From: Verrucomicrobiales bacterium
GTDB taxonomy: Bacteria > Verrucomicrobiota > Verrucomicrobiia > Limisphaerales > RI-55
NCBI GenBank assembly: GCA_003484235.1
Contig: DNDP01000310.1
Location: 1 to 5,816 of the forward strand
DNA length: 5,816 nucleotides
Direction of reading: 5' to 3'
In this document: positions 1 through 5,224 of the stretch, in pieces
Position numbering within the stretch: the stretch's first letter is position 1
Layout of the letters: the number at the start of each line of letters is the position of its first letter
Position numbers and translations under genes: made by a program
The notes under the pieces: model-generated
Seen by the model: only the letters and a program-made list of their open reading frames with translations
What the model was told of the DNA's origin: nothing
Databases searched by the model: none

Positions 1-44
1 TCCCGCGAACTGGCCACCTCGATCTAGGTGGCCAGTTCGCGGGA
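1..44. repeat. Perfect 19-bp inverted repeat at window edge (fold-back hairpin)
   Basis: Bases 1-19 are the exact reverse complement of 26-44, separated by a 6-base spacer (cgatct). The right arm is coding sequence of a proA start on the minus strand (residues Ser18 to Thr23). The left arm is that same sequence turned around, so it replaces the expected continuation of ProA. The repeat is cut by the window edge, so the real fold-back may be longer. There is no U-tract and the arm lies inside a gene, so it does not look like a terminator. An inverted chimera from amplification or assembly is the simplest reading. Confidence 0.93.
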
Positions 45-95
45 GGCGGCCTTGGCACGAAACGCAATGCGGGTCATTTCGTCGGTCAGCGACAT
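24..95 (-). pseudogene. proA: Gamma-glutamyl phosphate reductase ProA, N-terminal fragment only
   Basis: Read on the minus strand from the ATG at 95-93, the frame gives MSLTDEMTRIAFRAKAASRE followed by LAT and then a TAG at 26-24. This matches the N-terminus of glutamate-5-semialdehyde dehydrogenase (gamma-glutamyl phosphate reductase), which typically begins with a short helix of the form 'M..(E/D).(A/V)..IARRAK.ASR.LA' and runs to about 415-430 residues. ProA reduces gamma-glutamyl phosphate to glutamate-5-semialdehyde in cytosolic proline biosynthesis. Only 23 residues are present; the NADPH-binding and catalytic cysteine regions are absent. The stop codon is created by the hairpin spacer, so the truncation is probably an artefact rather than a natural mutation. 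No clear Shine-Dalgarno precedes the ATG. The identification rests on a very short stretch, but the match is distinctive. Confidence 0.72.
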
Positions 96-326
96 GCGCG
101 CAGCGTAGGACAAGGCATGTTCCGAATGAAACGAAATCCTGCCGCGGGCGGGCGGCGATTCAGAAAAGCGCTGGCCGAACGGGGGAAATTCGGGCAAGAT
201 GCCGCCCGTTCAAGAGCGCAGTACTGCGGCACTGCGGGTGGGTCACCCGGGTGCCGAACAGCCCCGGGGCACACATTTTCACCCGTCCGGGAACGACTCT
301 CGAAATCCCTGAAAACCGACTGGCAA
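96..326. other. Divergent intergenic region between proA and the DUF481 gene
   Basis: This stretch separates the outward-facing proA start (minus) from the outer-membrane protein start (plus), so it should hold promoters for both. I found no convincing -35/-10 pair or sigma-54 motif in it. It contains a 12-base palindrome, cgcagtactgcg, at 217-228. It also has a small inverted repeat (cgggtg-ggt-cacccg) at 235-249, which could be operators or chance in GC-rich DNA. Open frames across it on both strands have no recognisable product. Confidence 0.4.
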
Positions 327-1094
327 ATGAAGCATCACAAACATCTCTCCGCCGCGACGCTCGCCGCGTTGGCCGGCTCGATCTCCACCACCGCCCCGGC
401 CCAGGAGGCGGCCAAACCGGCGGATGCCCCCAAATGGAAACAGTCTGCGGGCGTCGGCTTCTCGCTGACCCAGGGCAACAGCGAAACCGTCCTCTTCACC
501 GCCAACTACAGCGGCTCGAAGAAGTGGCGGCAGAACGAAGTGGCGATCGGCCTGAATGGCGGCTACGGCGAGAACAACAACGTGCGGAACAACGAGTTCA
601 TCAAGGCCTTCGGCCAGTACAACTGGCTGTTCGGCCAGGACAGGCGCTGGTACGGCTTCGGCCGTCTGGACGGGCTCTACGACGGCATTGCAGACATCGA
701 CTACCGCATCAATGTATCGGGCGGTCTCGGCTACTACTTTCTCAAGGAAGGCGTGAACGAAAACACCCGGTTCAACCTGAGCGCCGAACTGGGTCCCGGC
801 TTTGTCACCGAGCAGGTCGGCGGACTTTCCAACGATTATGCCACCCTCTATGTCGGCGAGAAGTTCACCTGGAAGATCAGCGACCGCTCCCGGCTCTGGC
901 AGTCGGTCGAATACACTCCCCAGCTCGATTCGTTCGAAAACGGCGTGATCAACTTCGAGGTCGGTGTCGCCAGCAAGCTCACCGACAAAATGGAGCTCCG
1001 CACCGTGCTCACCGACACCTACCGCAGCGAACCGGCGGCCGGCCGCAAACACAATGACCTGAAGTTCGTCACGTCGATCAGCTACACCTTTTAG
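327..1094 (+). CDS. DUF481 / YdiY-like outer-membrane beta-barrel protein
   Basis: The product is 255 residues. Residues 1-25 form a Sec signal peptide: basic MKHHKH, an Ala/Leu-rich core, then A23-P24-A25 as an AXA cleavage site before Gln26. The mature part starts with a charged linker (EAAKPADAPKWKQSAG). It continues in alternating polar/aromatic strands containing GVGFSLTQGNSET, the 'x-LTxGNS(E/D)T' opening typical of the DUF481 family (salt-induced outer-membrane protein YdiY). The C-terminus is SISYTF; a terminal Phe is the usual signal for barrel insertion. Family members are about 230-270 residues, so this one is full length. Its molecular function is unknown beyond the link of some homologues to salt. 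I chose ATG 327 because it directly precedes the signal peptide. The frame is open further upstream, but that extension is Arg/Gly-rich with no domain. No strong ribosome-binding site is seen. It lies 65 bases ahead of mscS in the same direction. Confidence 0.85.
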   Translation: MKHHKHLSAATLAALAGSISTTAPAQEAAKPADAPKWKQSAGVGFSLTQGNSETVLFTANYSGSKKWRQNEVAIGLNGGYGENNNVRNNEFIKAFGQYNWLFGQDRRWYGFGRLDGLYDGIADIDYRINVSGGLGYYFLKEGVNENTRFNLSAELGPGFVTEQVGGLSNDYATLYVGEKFTWKISDRSRLWQSVEYTPQLDSFENGVINFEVGVASKLTDKMELRTVLTDTYRSEPAAGRKHNDLKFVTSISYTF

Positions 1095-1159
1095 ACCGCA
1101 ACGGACGGTCGTATTCCCAAGCCGGAACCTGAGACCGAAAAACGCGAAGGACATCTGCC

Positions 1160-1999
1160 ATGGACGAAACTGCAATTGCCGACAAAGCCGGGGAGTGGGT
1201 CGCGACGCTGAAGACGCTTGCGGCCGCGTATGGACTCAAGGTCATCGGCGCGCTTGCCATTCTCGTGATCGGGCGCTGGATTGCCGGCCTTATCAGGGGC
1301 GTGGTGCGCCGCATGATCAGCAAACGGGACGTGGACCCCATCATCACTTCGTTCATCGTCAATCTGTGCTACATCGGGCTGCTGGCGTTCGTGGTGATTG
1401 CCGCACTGCAGACCGCGGGCATCCCCACCACCTCGTTTGTGGCGGTCCTTGGCGCCGCGGGTCTCGCCATCGGCCTGGCACTGCAGGGCTCGCTTTCCAA
1501 TTTCGCGGCCGGGTTCATGTTGATCATCTTCCGCCCCTTCAAGAAGGGTGACTACGTGGAGGCGGGGGGCACCGCCGGAGTCGTGCAGGAGATCCAGGTG
1601 TTCACGACCGTGCTGAACACGCCGGACAACAAGCGGGTGATCGTGCCCAATTCAGCGATCATGGGCGGCAACATCACCAACTTCTCGGCGCTGGACACCC
1701 GGCGGGTGGACTGGGTGTTCGGGGTCAGCTATGGAGACGACATTGACAAGGTGAAGGCGACCATCCGCCGGGTCGTGGAAGCCGACGCGCGTATCCTTAA
1801 GGATCCCCCCATCATGATTGTCCTCAGCGCGATGGCCGACAGCAGCGTGAACTTCACCACCCGCGCGTGGGTCAAGTCACCGGACTATTGGCCCACCTTC
1901 TTCGCGATCAACGAGGCGATGAAGAAAGCCTTTGACGCCGAAGACATCACCATTCCCTTTCCGCAGCGCGACATTCACCTCTTCCAGGAGGGCAAATGA
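1160..1999 (+). CDS. mscS: Small-conductance mechanosensitive channel MscS
   Basis: The 279-residue product is close in length to E. coli MscS (286) and colinear with it. TM1 covers about residues 24-46 and TM2 about 63-86. TM3 covers about 91-125 and includes the pore-lining Gly/Ala/Leu helix GLAIGLALQGSLSN (101-114), followed by the 'FRPFKKGDYVE' turn into the cytoplasmic beta domain. The middle-beta segment has VIVPNSAIMGGNITNFS (160-176). The alpha/beta vestibule carries YGDDIDKV and RILKDPP. The C-terminal IPFPQRDIHL (265-274) is the usual end of the family. The channel sits in the inner membrane and opens under tension to release solutes on hypo-osmotic shock. A GAAGGA ribosome-binding site (1146-1151) lies 8 bases before the ATG. 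The stop codon overlaps the next gene's start, indicating a translationally coupled pair. All family landmarks are present. Confidence 0.95.
   Translation: MDETAIADKAGEWVATLKTLAAAYGLKVIGALAILVIGRWIAGLIRGVVRRMISKRDVDPIITSFIVNLCYIGLLAFVVIAALQTAGIPTTSFVAVLGAAGLAIGLALQGSLSNFAAGFMLIIFRPFKKGDYVEAGGTAGVVQEIQVFTTVLNTPDNKRVIVPNSAIMGGNITNFSALDTRRVDWVFGVSYGDDIDKVKATIRRVVEADARILKDPPIMIVLSAMADSSVNFTTRAWVKSPDYWPTFFAINEAMKKAFDAEDITIPFPQRDIHLFQEGK
1986..1991 (+). promoter_or_regulatory. Strong Shine-Dalgarno (AGGAGG) inside the end of mscS
   Basis: AGGAGG lies within the last codons of mscS and serves the downstream DUF2959 gene. Two adjacent ATGs follow, at 1996 (4-base spacing, ATGA overlap) and 1999 (7-base spacing, TGATG overlap). 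The 7-base spacing favours 1999 as the main start. It is the strongest ribosome-binding site I see in the window. Confidence 0.75.
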
Positions 2000-2691
2000 T
2001 GAGCCTCGCCCGCCCAAATCCGAAAGTCCTTCGCCGGGGCTTCGTGGCCATGGTCGCGGTGGTGGCTTTGGTCTGCGTGATGGCCGGCACCGGCTGCCGT
2101 TCGACCTACTACTCAGTGATGGAGACGTTCGGGAAGCACAAGCGCGACCTGTTGCGATCATCGCTGACCGACGCCGGCGAAACCCAGCAGGAGGCCACCG
2201 AACAGTTCAAGGACGCGCTGACCCAGCTGCAGGAACTGACCGGCTTTGACGGCGGGGAGCTGGAGAAACGTTACCGGGCATTCAAGGCGGACTACGACGG
2301 CTGTGTCGACCTTTCCGATGCCGTCACGCGCCGCATTCGGAAGGTGGAACGGATTGCGAGCGATCTTTTCGCCGAGTGGGAGCGCGAGCTCAATGAAATC
2401 GGCACCCCCAGTCTGCGGGCCGACAGTCGCCGCAAACTTTCCCAAACCCGGATGCGCTACGAGCAGCTGCACGCCACGCTGATCCGGGCTGAAACCAGCA
2501 TGGCACCGGTGTTGGCGCAGATGAAGGACTACGTGCTCTATCTGAAGCACAATTTGAACGCGGTGGCGATCGGTTCGCTGAAAAGTGAGGCAGAGAGCAT
2601 TGGCGCCGAGATCAATTCCTTGATTGCGGACATGAACCGTTCGATCGAAGAGACCCAGTCGTTTGTAATGGAGCTCGAAGCTCAGGAGTAG
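1999..2691 (+). CDS. DUF2959 family putative lipoprotein with coiled-coil
   Basis: Translation from 1999 gives 230 residues (231 from the adjacent ATG at 1996). The N-terminus has Arg/Lys residues, then a hydrophobic helix (GFVAMVAVVALVCVMAG), then GTGC. That Cys is a likely lipidated residue, although the lipobox is weak because position -3 is Gly rather than Leu. The rest is highly charged and helical, with heptad-like stretches suggesting coiled coils. Distinctive DUF2959 segments are visible: YYSVMETFGKHKRDLL near the start, 'EATEQFKDAL', FDGGELEKRY, 'RRKLSQTRMRYEQL', and MKDYVLYLKHNLNAVAIGSL near the end. The function of the family is unknown. It is translationally coupled to mscS, which suggests an envelope role connected with membrane tension, but that is inference from position only. 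Confidence 0.85.
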   Translation: MSLARPNPKVLRRGFVAMVAVVALVCVMAGTGCRSTYYSVMETFGKHKRDLLRSSLTDAGETQQEATEQFKDALTQLQELTGFDGGELEKRYRAFKADYDGCVDLSDAVTRRIRKVERIASDLFAEWERELNEIGTPSLRADSRRKLSQTRMRYEQLHATLIRAETSMAPVLAQMKDYVLYLKHNLNAVAIGSLKSEAESIGAEINSLIADMNRSIEETQSFVMELEAQE

Positions 2692-2732
2692 CAACAGCCG
2701 CCCGAATACCGTTCCGCTGGCCGACGTTCACC

Positions 2733-2798
2733 GTGCTCCGGCCGCATCTGGTCGACCATACAAGCCCGTTCCGTCGAACCTGGGGATCGCCGGAGCAC
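2733..2798. repeat. 9-bp inverted repeat with 48-base loop
   Basis: gtgctccgg (2733-2741) is exactly complementary to ccggagcac (2790-2798). The pair could close a structured RNA element or mark a factor-dependent end of the upstream operon. The large loop and lack of U-tract argue against a simple intrinsic terminator. Chance occurrence is possible. Confidence 0.4.
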
Positions 2799-2976
2799 TG
2801 TACCACATCTCGATTTTCGGCATCGCCGGAACCCATTCCAGGGGTTTCCCGCAGGTTGAGGCAGTGGAAGAAAACTCCTTTCCTGCGCGGTCATTTTTGC
2901 CGCCCTCCCATTCCGCAAGCAGGAGAATTCGGCGTTTTCCTTCACAAGTCATTGTGCCGCAACGCTCGAAGCTTGA

Positions 2977-2992
2977 TGGCATTACCGCTGCT
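2977..2992 (+). promoter_or_regulatory. Candidate sigma-54 (RpoN) promoter for fliW-csrA-flagellin
   Basis: TGGCATTACCGCTGCT has the invariant GG (2978-2979) and GC (2990-2991) with exactly 10 bases between. It also keeps TGGCA and TGCT of the TGGCACG-N4-TTGCW consensus. Transcription would start near 3003, giving a leader of about 14 bases before the fliW ATG. RpoN control of flagellar genes is widespread, so the position is sensible. The upstream activator site is not identified. Confidence 0.6.
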
Positions 2993-3016
2993 AAACGGCA
3001 CAACAGAATTGTCATC

Positions 3017-3448
3017 ATGAAAACGGCTGAACTCAACGAACTGACACCGCTCACCATCAAGACGGAGAATGTGATCCATCTGCCGGGCGGTCTGCTCGGG
3101 TTCGAGCGGATTAAAAAATACATCCTGCTCTCGACCCCGGAAGAGGCGCCGTTTCTTTGGCTGCAGATGCTGGATGATCCGAATCTTGCCTTTTTGGTGG
3201 TGTCACCCTGCGCGGTCGCCGCGGACTATCAGCCGGAGATTTCCGACGAGGACACCGATTATCTGGGACTCCAGTCCCCGAAGGATGCCCTGGTCTTCAA
3301 CATCGTGACGCTGCATCCGGACGGGCACGCCACGGTGAATCTCAAGGGTCCGATTGTATTGAACCGTTTTACCCTGATTGGCAAACAGCTCGTCCCGAAA
3401 AACGTGGCGGACTACTCCCTGTCGTACCCCCTGCCCGCCGCCAACTGA
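3017..3448 (+). CDS. fliW: Flagellar assembly factor FliW
   Basis: The product is 143 residues, the usual FliW length (about 130-160). Visible landmarks are the opening IKTENVIHLPGGLLGFER (14-31), FLWLQMLDDPNLAFLVV (46-62), and YLGLQSPKDALVFNIVTL (82-99). The most conserved family block, VNLKGPIVLNR, is at 107-117. In the characterised system (Bacillus, Campylobacter), FliW is a cytosolic protein that binds either flagellin or CsrA. When flagellin accumulates inside the cell, FliW is titrated and CsrA is freed to repress flagellin translation. Start ATG 3017 gives the standard N-terminus. The frame continues upstream, but through the promoter and without FliW-like sequence. No clear Shine-Dalgarno precedes it. 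csrA begins 8 bases after its stop, so the two are almost certainly co-transcribed and probably coupled. Confidence 0.94.
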   Translation: MKTAELNELTPLTIKTENVIHLPGGLLGFERIKKYILLSTPEEAPFLWLQMLDDPNLAFLVVSPCAVAADYQPEISDEDTDYLGLQSPKDALVFNIVTLHPDGHATVNLKGPIVLNRFTLIGKQLVPKNVADYSLSYPLPAAN

Positions 3449-3456
3449 GACCTGTC

Positions 3457-3726
3457 ATGCTGATCCTTTCCCGAAAAATCAACGAGAGCATCGTCATCGA
3501 CGGACGCATCACCGTGAAGATCGTCCGGGTTGACGGGGATGTCGTCAAAGTCGGCATCCAGGCTCCCTCCGACGTGCCGGTGCACCGGCAGGAGGTCTAC
3601 GACGAGATTCAGCGCAGCAACAAGCAGGCGCTGCATTCGGGCCGCCGAGCCGTCCCCCGGCTCAAGCCCGGCACAACAGAAGCGAAGGAATCCCCGGAAA
3701 GCCTGGTGGTTGGGTCGTTTAAATGA
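3457..3726 (+). CDS. csrA: Carbon storage / translational regulator CsrA with extended tail
   Basis: Residues 1-60 form a complete CsrA/RsmA domain: MLILSRKINESIVIDGRITV, then 'KVGIQAPSDVPVHRQEVYDEI'. The residues that contact RNA in E. coli CsrA are kept at the same positions: Leu4, Arg6, Val42, Arg44, with Glu46 nearby. The homodimer binds GGA motifs in mRNA leaders and usually blocks ribosome access. At 89 residues it is longer than E. coli CsrA (61). The extra 28 residues or so (SGRRAVPRLKPGTTEAKES onward) are basic then polar and probably disordered; the C-terminal region is where FliW binds in studied systems. It sits between fliW and flagellin, so flagellin mRNA is the obvious target, and a GGA hairpin lies just downstream. 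No strong Shine-Dalgarno is present, so coupling with fliW is likely. Confidence 0.95.
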   Translation: MLILSRKINESIVIDGRITVKIVRVDGDVVKVGIQAPSDVPVHRQEVYDEIQRSNKQALHSGRRAVPRLKPGTTEAKESPESLVVGSFK

Positions 3727-3733
3727 CACCGCC

Positions 3734-3748
3734 TGGCAAGGAACGCCA
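3734..3748 (+). promoter_or_regulatory. Candidate CsrA-binding hairpin in the flagellin leader
   Basis: TGGC (3734-3737) pairs with GCCA (3745-3748), exposing the loop AAGGAAC with GGA at 3740-3742. GGA in a small hairpin loop is the classic CsrA recognition element. It lies 8 bases after the csrA stop and about 36 bases before the flagellin ATG. It is not over the start codon, so repression would work at a distance or by altering mRNA stability. A four-pair stem can also arise by chance. Confidence 0.5.
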
Positions 3749-3784
3749 AAACGTACAGCAAAACAAACAACCACCCGAAACAGT
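3749..3784 (+). promoter_or_regulatory. A-rich flagellin leader without Shine-Dalgarno
   Basis: The bases directly before the flagellin ATG are rich in A and C, poor in G and U, and contain no AGGAG-like motif. This suggests an unstructured leader used for initiation independent of anti-SD pairing, as is common in some non-proteobacterial phyla. No sigma-28 or sigma-54 promoter is apparent in the csrA-flagellin gap, so transcription may come from the fliW promoter or from within csrA. Confidence 0.45.
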
Positions 3785-4594
3785 ATGGTCATCAACACCA
3801 ACACCCAGGCCCAGGCAGCCGCCTCGAACCTGCAAACCAGCACGGACATGCTCTCCAAGTCGCTCTCGCGGCTGAGCAGCGGTTCCAAAATCGTCAACCC
3901 CGCCGATGACGCCGCCGGTCTCGCCGTGGCCTCCCGGCTCGACGCGCAGATCAAGCGCACCGCCGCCGCGAAGTCAAACGTCGGCAACGCCATCTCCTTC
4001 ACGCAGACCCAGGACGGTTACATGAAGAAGATCGCCAAGGCGTACGACCGCATGAGCGAGCTCGCCATTCTCGCGCAGGACGTCACCAAGTCCGACGCTG
4101 ACCGCACCCTTTACAACTCGGAGTTCTCGCAGCTCCAGGCCTACGTCACCAACACGGCCAACCGCGAATTCAACGGCGTCAGCCTGTTCTCGACGACCGC
4201 ACTGAACGTGACCATTGATTCGGAAGGAAACACCTTCACGATGAACGGCATCGACCTGTCCGCGGCCAGCTACGCCGGGGCGACCGCCAACACCACCAAC
4301 ATTTCCACCACCGCGGCTGCCGCCACGGCGCTGTCGAGCGTCAAGACCGCCATCAGCAAGCTCGCCGAAGATCGCGCCAGCATCGGTGCCTACCAGAGCC
4401 GGCTGAACTTCACGGCCGAACAGCTGATGGTGAGCAAAGAAAACCTCTCCGCGGCCAGCTCCGTCATCCAGGATGTGAACGTTGCCGAGGAATCCACGCA
4501 GTTCGCCCGGTACAACATCCTCGTGCAGTCCGGCACCGCGATGCTTGCGCAGGCCAACCAGCTCCCGCAGGGCGTGCTCTCCCTGCTGCAGTAA
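3785..4594 (+). CDS. Flagellin (short, D0-D1 only)
   Basis: The 269-residue product has both conserved flagellin ends and almost nothing between them. The N-terminal D0/D1 region (1 to about 138) includes MVINTNTQAQ, LSRLSSGSKIVNPADDAAG (28-46), 'QDGYMKKIAKAYDRMSELAILAQD', and 'REFNGVSLF'. A short Thr/Ala-rich hinge covers about 139-182. The C-terminal D1/D0 region (about 183-269) includes SRLNFTAEQL, VAEESTQFARYNILVQSGTA, and MLAQANQLPQGVLSLLQ. It is the filament subunit, exported through the flagellar type III apparatus. Compared with enterobacterial flagellins of about 500 residues it lacks D2/D3, giving a thin, plain filament. ATG 3785 gives the canonical N-terminus; upstream codons in the same frame overlap csrA and are not flagellin. 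Of nine Glu codons, six are GAA, unlike flaG and fliD. The very end (LPQGVLSLLQ) is also typical of gammaproteobacterial flagellins. Confidence 0.95.
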   Translation: MVINTNTQAQAAASNLQTSTDMLSKSLSRLSSGSKIVNPADDAAGLAVASRLDAQIKRTAAAKSNVGNAISFTQTQDGYMKKIAKAYDRMSELAILAQDVTKSDADRTLYNSEFSQLQAYVTNTANREFNGVSLFSTTALNVTIDSEGNTFTMNGIDLSAASYAGATANTTNISTTAAAATALSSVKTAISKLAEDRASIGAYQSRLNFTAEQLMVSKENLSAASSVIQDVNVAEESTQFARYNILVQSGTAMLAQANQLPQGVLSLLQ

Positions 4595-4615
4595 TAGCAA
4601 GGAGCGGACGGTAAC

Positions 4616-4652
4616 GGTCGGGGTCCGGCGGCAGCCGCCCCGGTCCCCGACC
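4616..4652 (+). terminator. GC-rich hairpin between flagellin and flaG
   Basis: GGTCGGGG (4616-4623) pairs perfectly with CCCCGACC (4645-4652), and inside it GGCGG (4627-4631) pairs with CCGCC (4635-4639) around a CAG loop. The structure starts 22 bases after the flagellin stop. There is no U-tract after it, so it is either a partial terminator/attenuator or a 3' stabiliser of the abundant flagellin mRNA, allowing lower expression of flaG-fliD. Confidence 0.55.
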
Positions 4653-4680
4653 AGCTACCCAGACGTCGAGGGACAGTCAA

Positions 4681-5091
4681 ATGGCTGGCAACAACGTAAG
4701 CAATGCGCTGAGCAATCAGAACCTGGAGCCGCTGCGCAACTCCGGAGGCGGGGCCCGCTCCGCGCCGGCCCGCGCGAGCGTCCAGGCACAGGACGCGTCG
4801 ACCGTGCGGCAGAGCGCCACCGAGGCGAAGCAGCCCGCGGCGACCAGTGTCGCACCGGCGAGCAGCAGCGAGGACCTCGGGCGCACCGTGCAGGAGCTCA
4901 ACGAGCGGGCACAGGCGGTGCGGCGCGAGATCCGCTTCTCGGTGGACGACAGCACGGGCCGCACGGTCATCAACGTGCTCGATGCCGAAACGGAGGAGCT
5001 GGTGCGCCAGATTCCGTCCGAGGAGGTGCTCGCGGTCGCCGCGCGTCTCAAGGACGAGGCCGACAGCGTGCTGGTGGACGCCCAGGCGTGA
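4681..5091 (+). CDS. flaG: Flagellar protein FlaG
   Basis: The product is 136 residues, typical for FlaG. Residues 1 to about 65 are low-complexity, rich in Ala, Ser, Gln and Asn, and probably disordered. The conserved core is about 66-125: a helix (GRTVQELNERAQAVRREI), a beta hairpin with FSVDDSTGRTVINVLDAET (86-104), and the family signature LVRQIPSEEVLAVAARL (107-123). In Pseudomonas, Vibrio and Campylobacter, FlaG influences filament length; its biochemical role is not settled. A GAGGGA ribosome-binding site (4668-4673) lies 7 bases before the ATG. The order flagellin-flaG-fliD is common in gammaproteobacteria. Glutamate codons are GAG in all but one case, and GC is higher than in the genes before it, so it may come from a different genome than the flagellin. 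Confidence 0.9.
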   Translation: MAGNNVSNALSNQNLEPLRNSGGGARSAPARASVQAQDASTVRQSATEAKQPAATSVAPASSSEDLGRTVQELNERAQAVRREIRFSVDDSTGRTVINVLDAETEELVRQIPSEEVLAVAARLKDEADSVLVDAQA

Positions 5092-5106
5092 CGCCCTGAA
5101 CCCGGG

Positions 5107-5131
5107 GCCGGCCGCCACCTGGCGGGCCGGC
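5107..5131 (+). terminator. GC-rich hairpin between flaG and fliD
   Basis: GCCGGCCGCC (5107-5116) pairs with GGCGGGCCGGC (5121-5131) with one bulged G and an ACCT loop. It begins 15 bases after the flaG stop and has no U-tract. It may be an attenuator or mRNA-processing structure in the 133-base flaG-fliD gap; in such GC-rich DNA it could also have no function. Confidence 0.4.
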
Positions 5132-5224
5132 ACCGCAGGCAGCGAGGAGGGGTCCCGGTAGCGCAGGCCGCGTTGCCAGGGACGGGTACGCCCGGAGTGC
5201 GAGGTTCATCCTGGTGACGGGGAC

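Larger units (their letters stand above)
2692..3016. other. 325-base non-coding gap before fliW
   Basis: No recognisable gene lies here. Short open frames exist on both strands but encode low-complexity sequence with no family resemblance. The gap holds a 9-bp inverted repeat (gtgctccgg/ccggagcac) at 2733-2741 and 2790-2798, a small dyad CACAA-GTCA-TTGTG at 2943-2956, and a sigma-54-type promoter at 2977-2992. No hairpin with a U-tract marks the end of the DUF2959 transcript. The part from about 2860 to 3016 is more AT-rich than its surroundings, as expected of a regulatory region. Confidence 0.6.

Noticed and set aside
1..44. Intrinsic terminator or attachment site at the left edge
   Set aside because: The hairpin arm is proA coding sequence, there is no U-tract, and no integrase or mobile gene is present; a fold-back artefact explains it better.
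86..274. Small 62-residue minus-strand protein overlapping the proA start
   Set aside because: It is out of frame with proA, has no family resemblance or ribosome-binding site, and lies in the divergent promoter region.
117..326. N-terminal extension of the DUF481 protein by 70 residues
   Set aside because: The extension is Arg/Gly-rich and would place a clear signal peptide in mid-protein; ATG 327 fits the family.
1095..1159. Terminator between the DUF481 gene and mscS
   Set aside because: Only a weak 5-bp pairing (cggtc/gaccg) with a long loop is present, followed by A rather than T on the plus strand.
279..1175. Long minus-strand open frame opposite the DUF481 gene
   Set aside because: It is antisense to a well-supported gene, contains no recognisable domain, and is explained by GC-rich codon bias.
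2864..3016. N-terminal extension of FliW by 51 residues
   Set aside because: It has no FliW-like sequence, crosses the sigma-54 promoter candidate, and FliW proteins start where ATG 3017 places the start.
3530..3784. Flagellin starting inside csrA
   Set aside because: The in-frame open stretch is a shifted reading of csrA; flagellin's canonical N-terminus begins at 3785.
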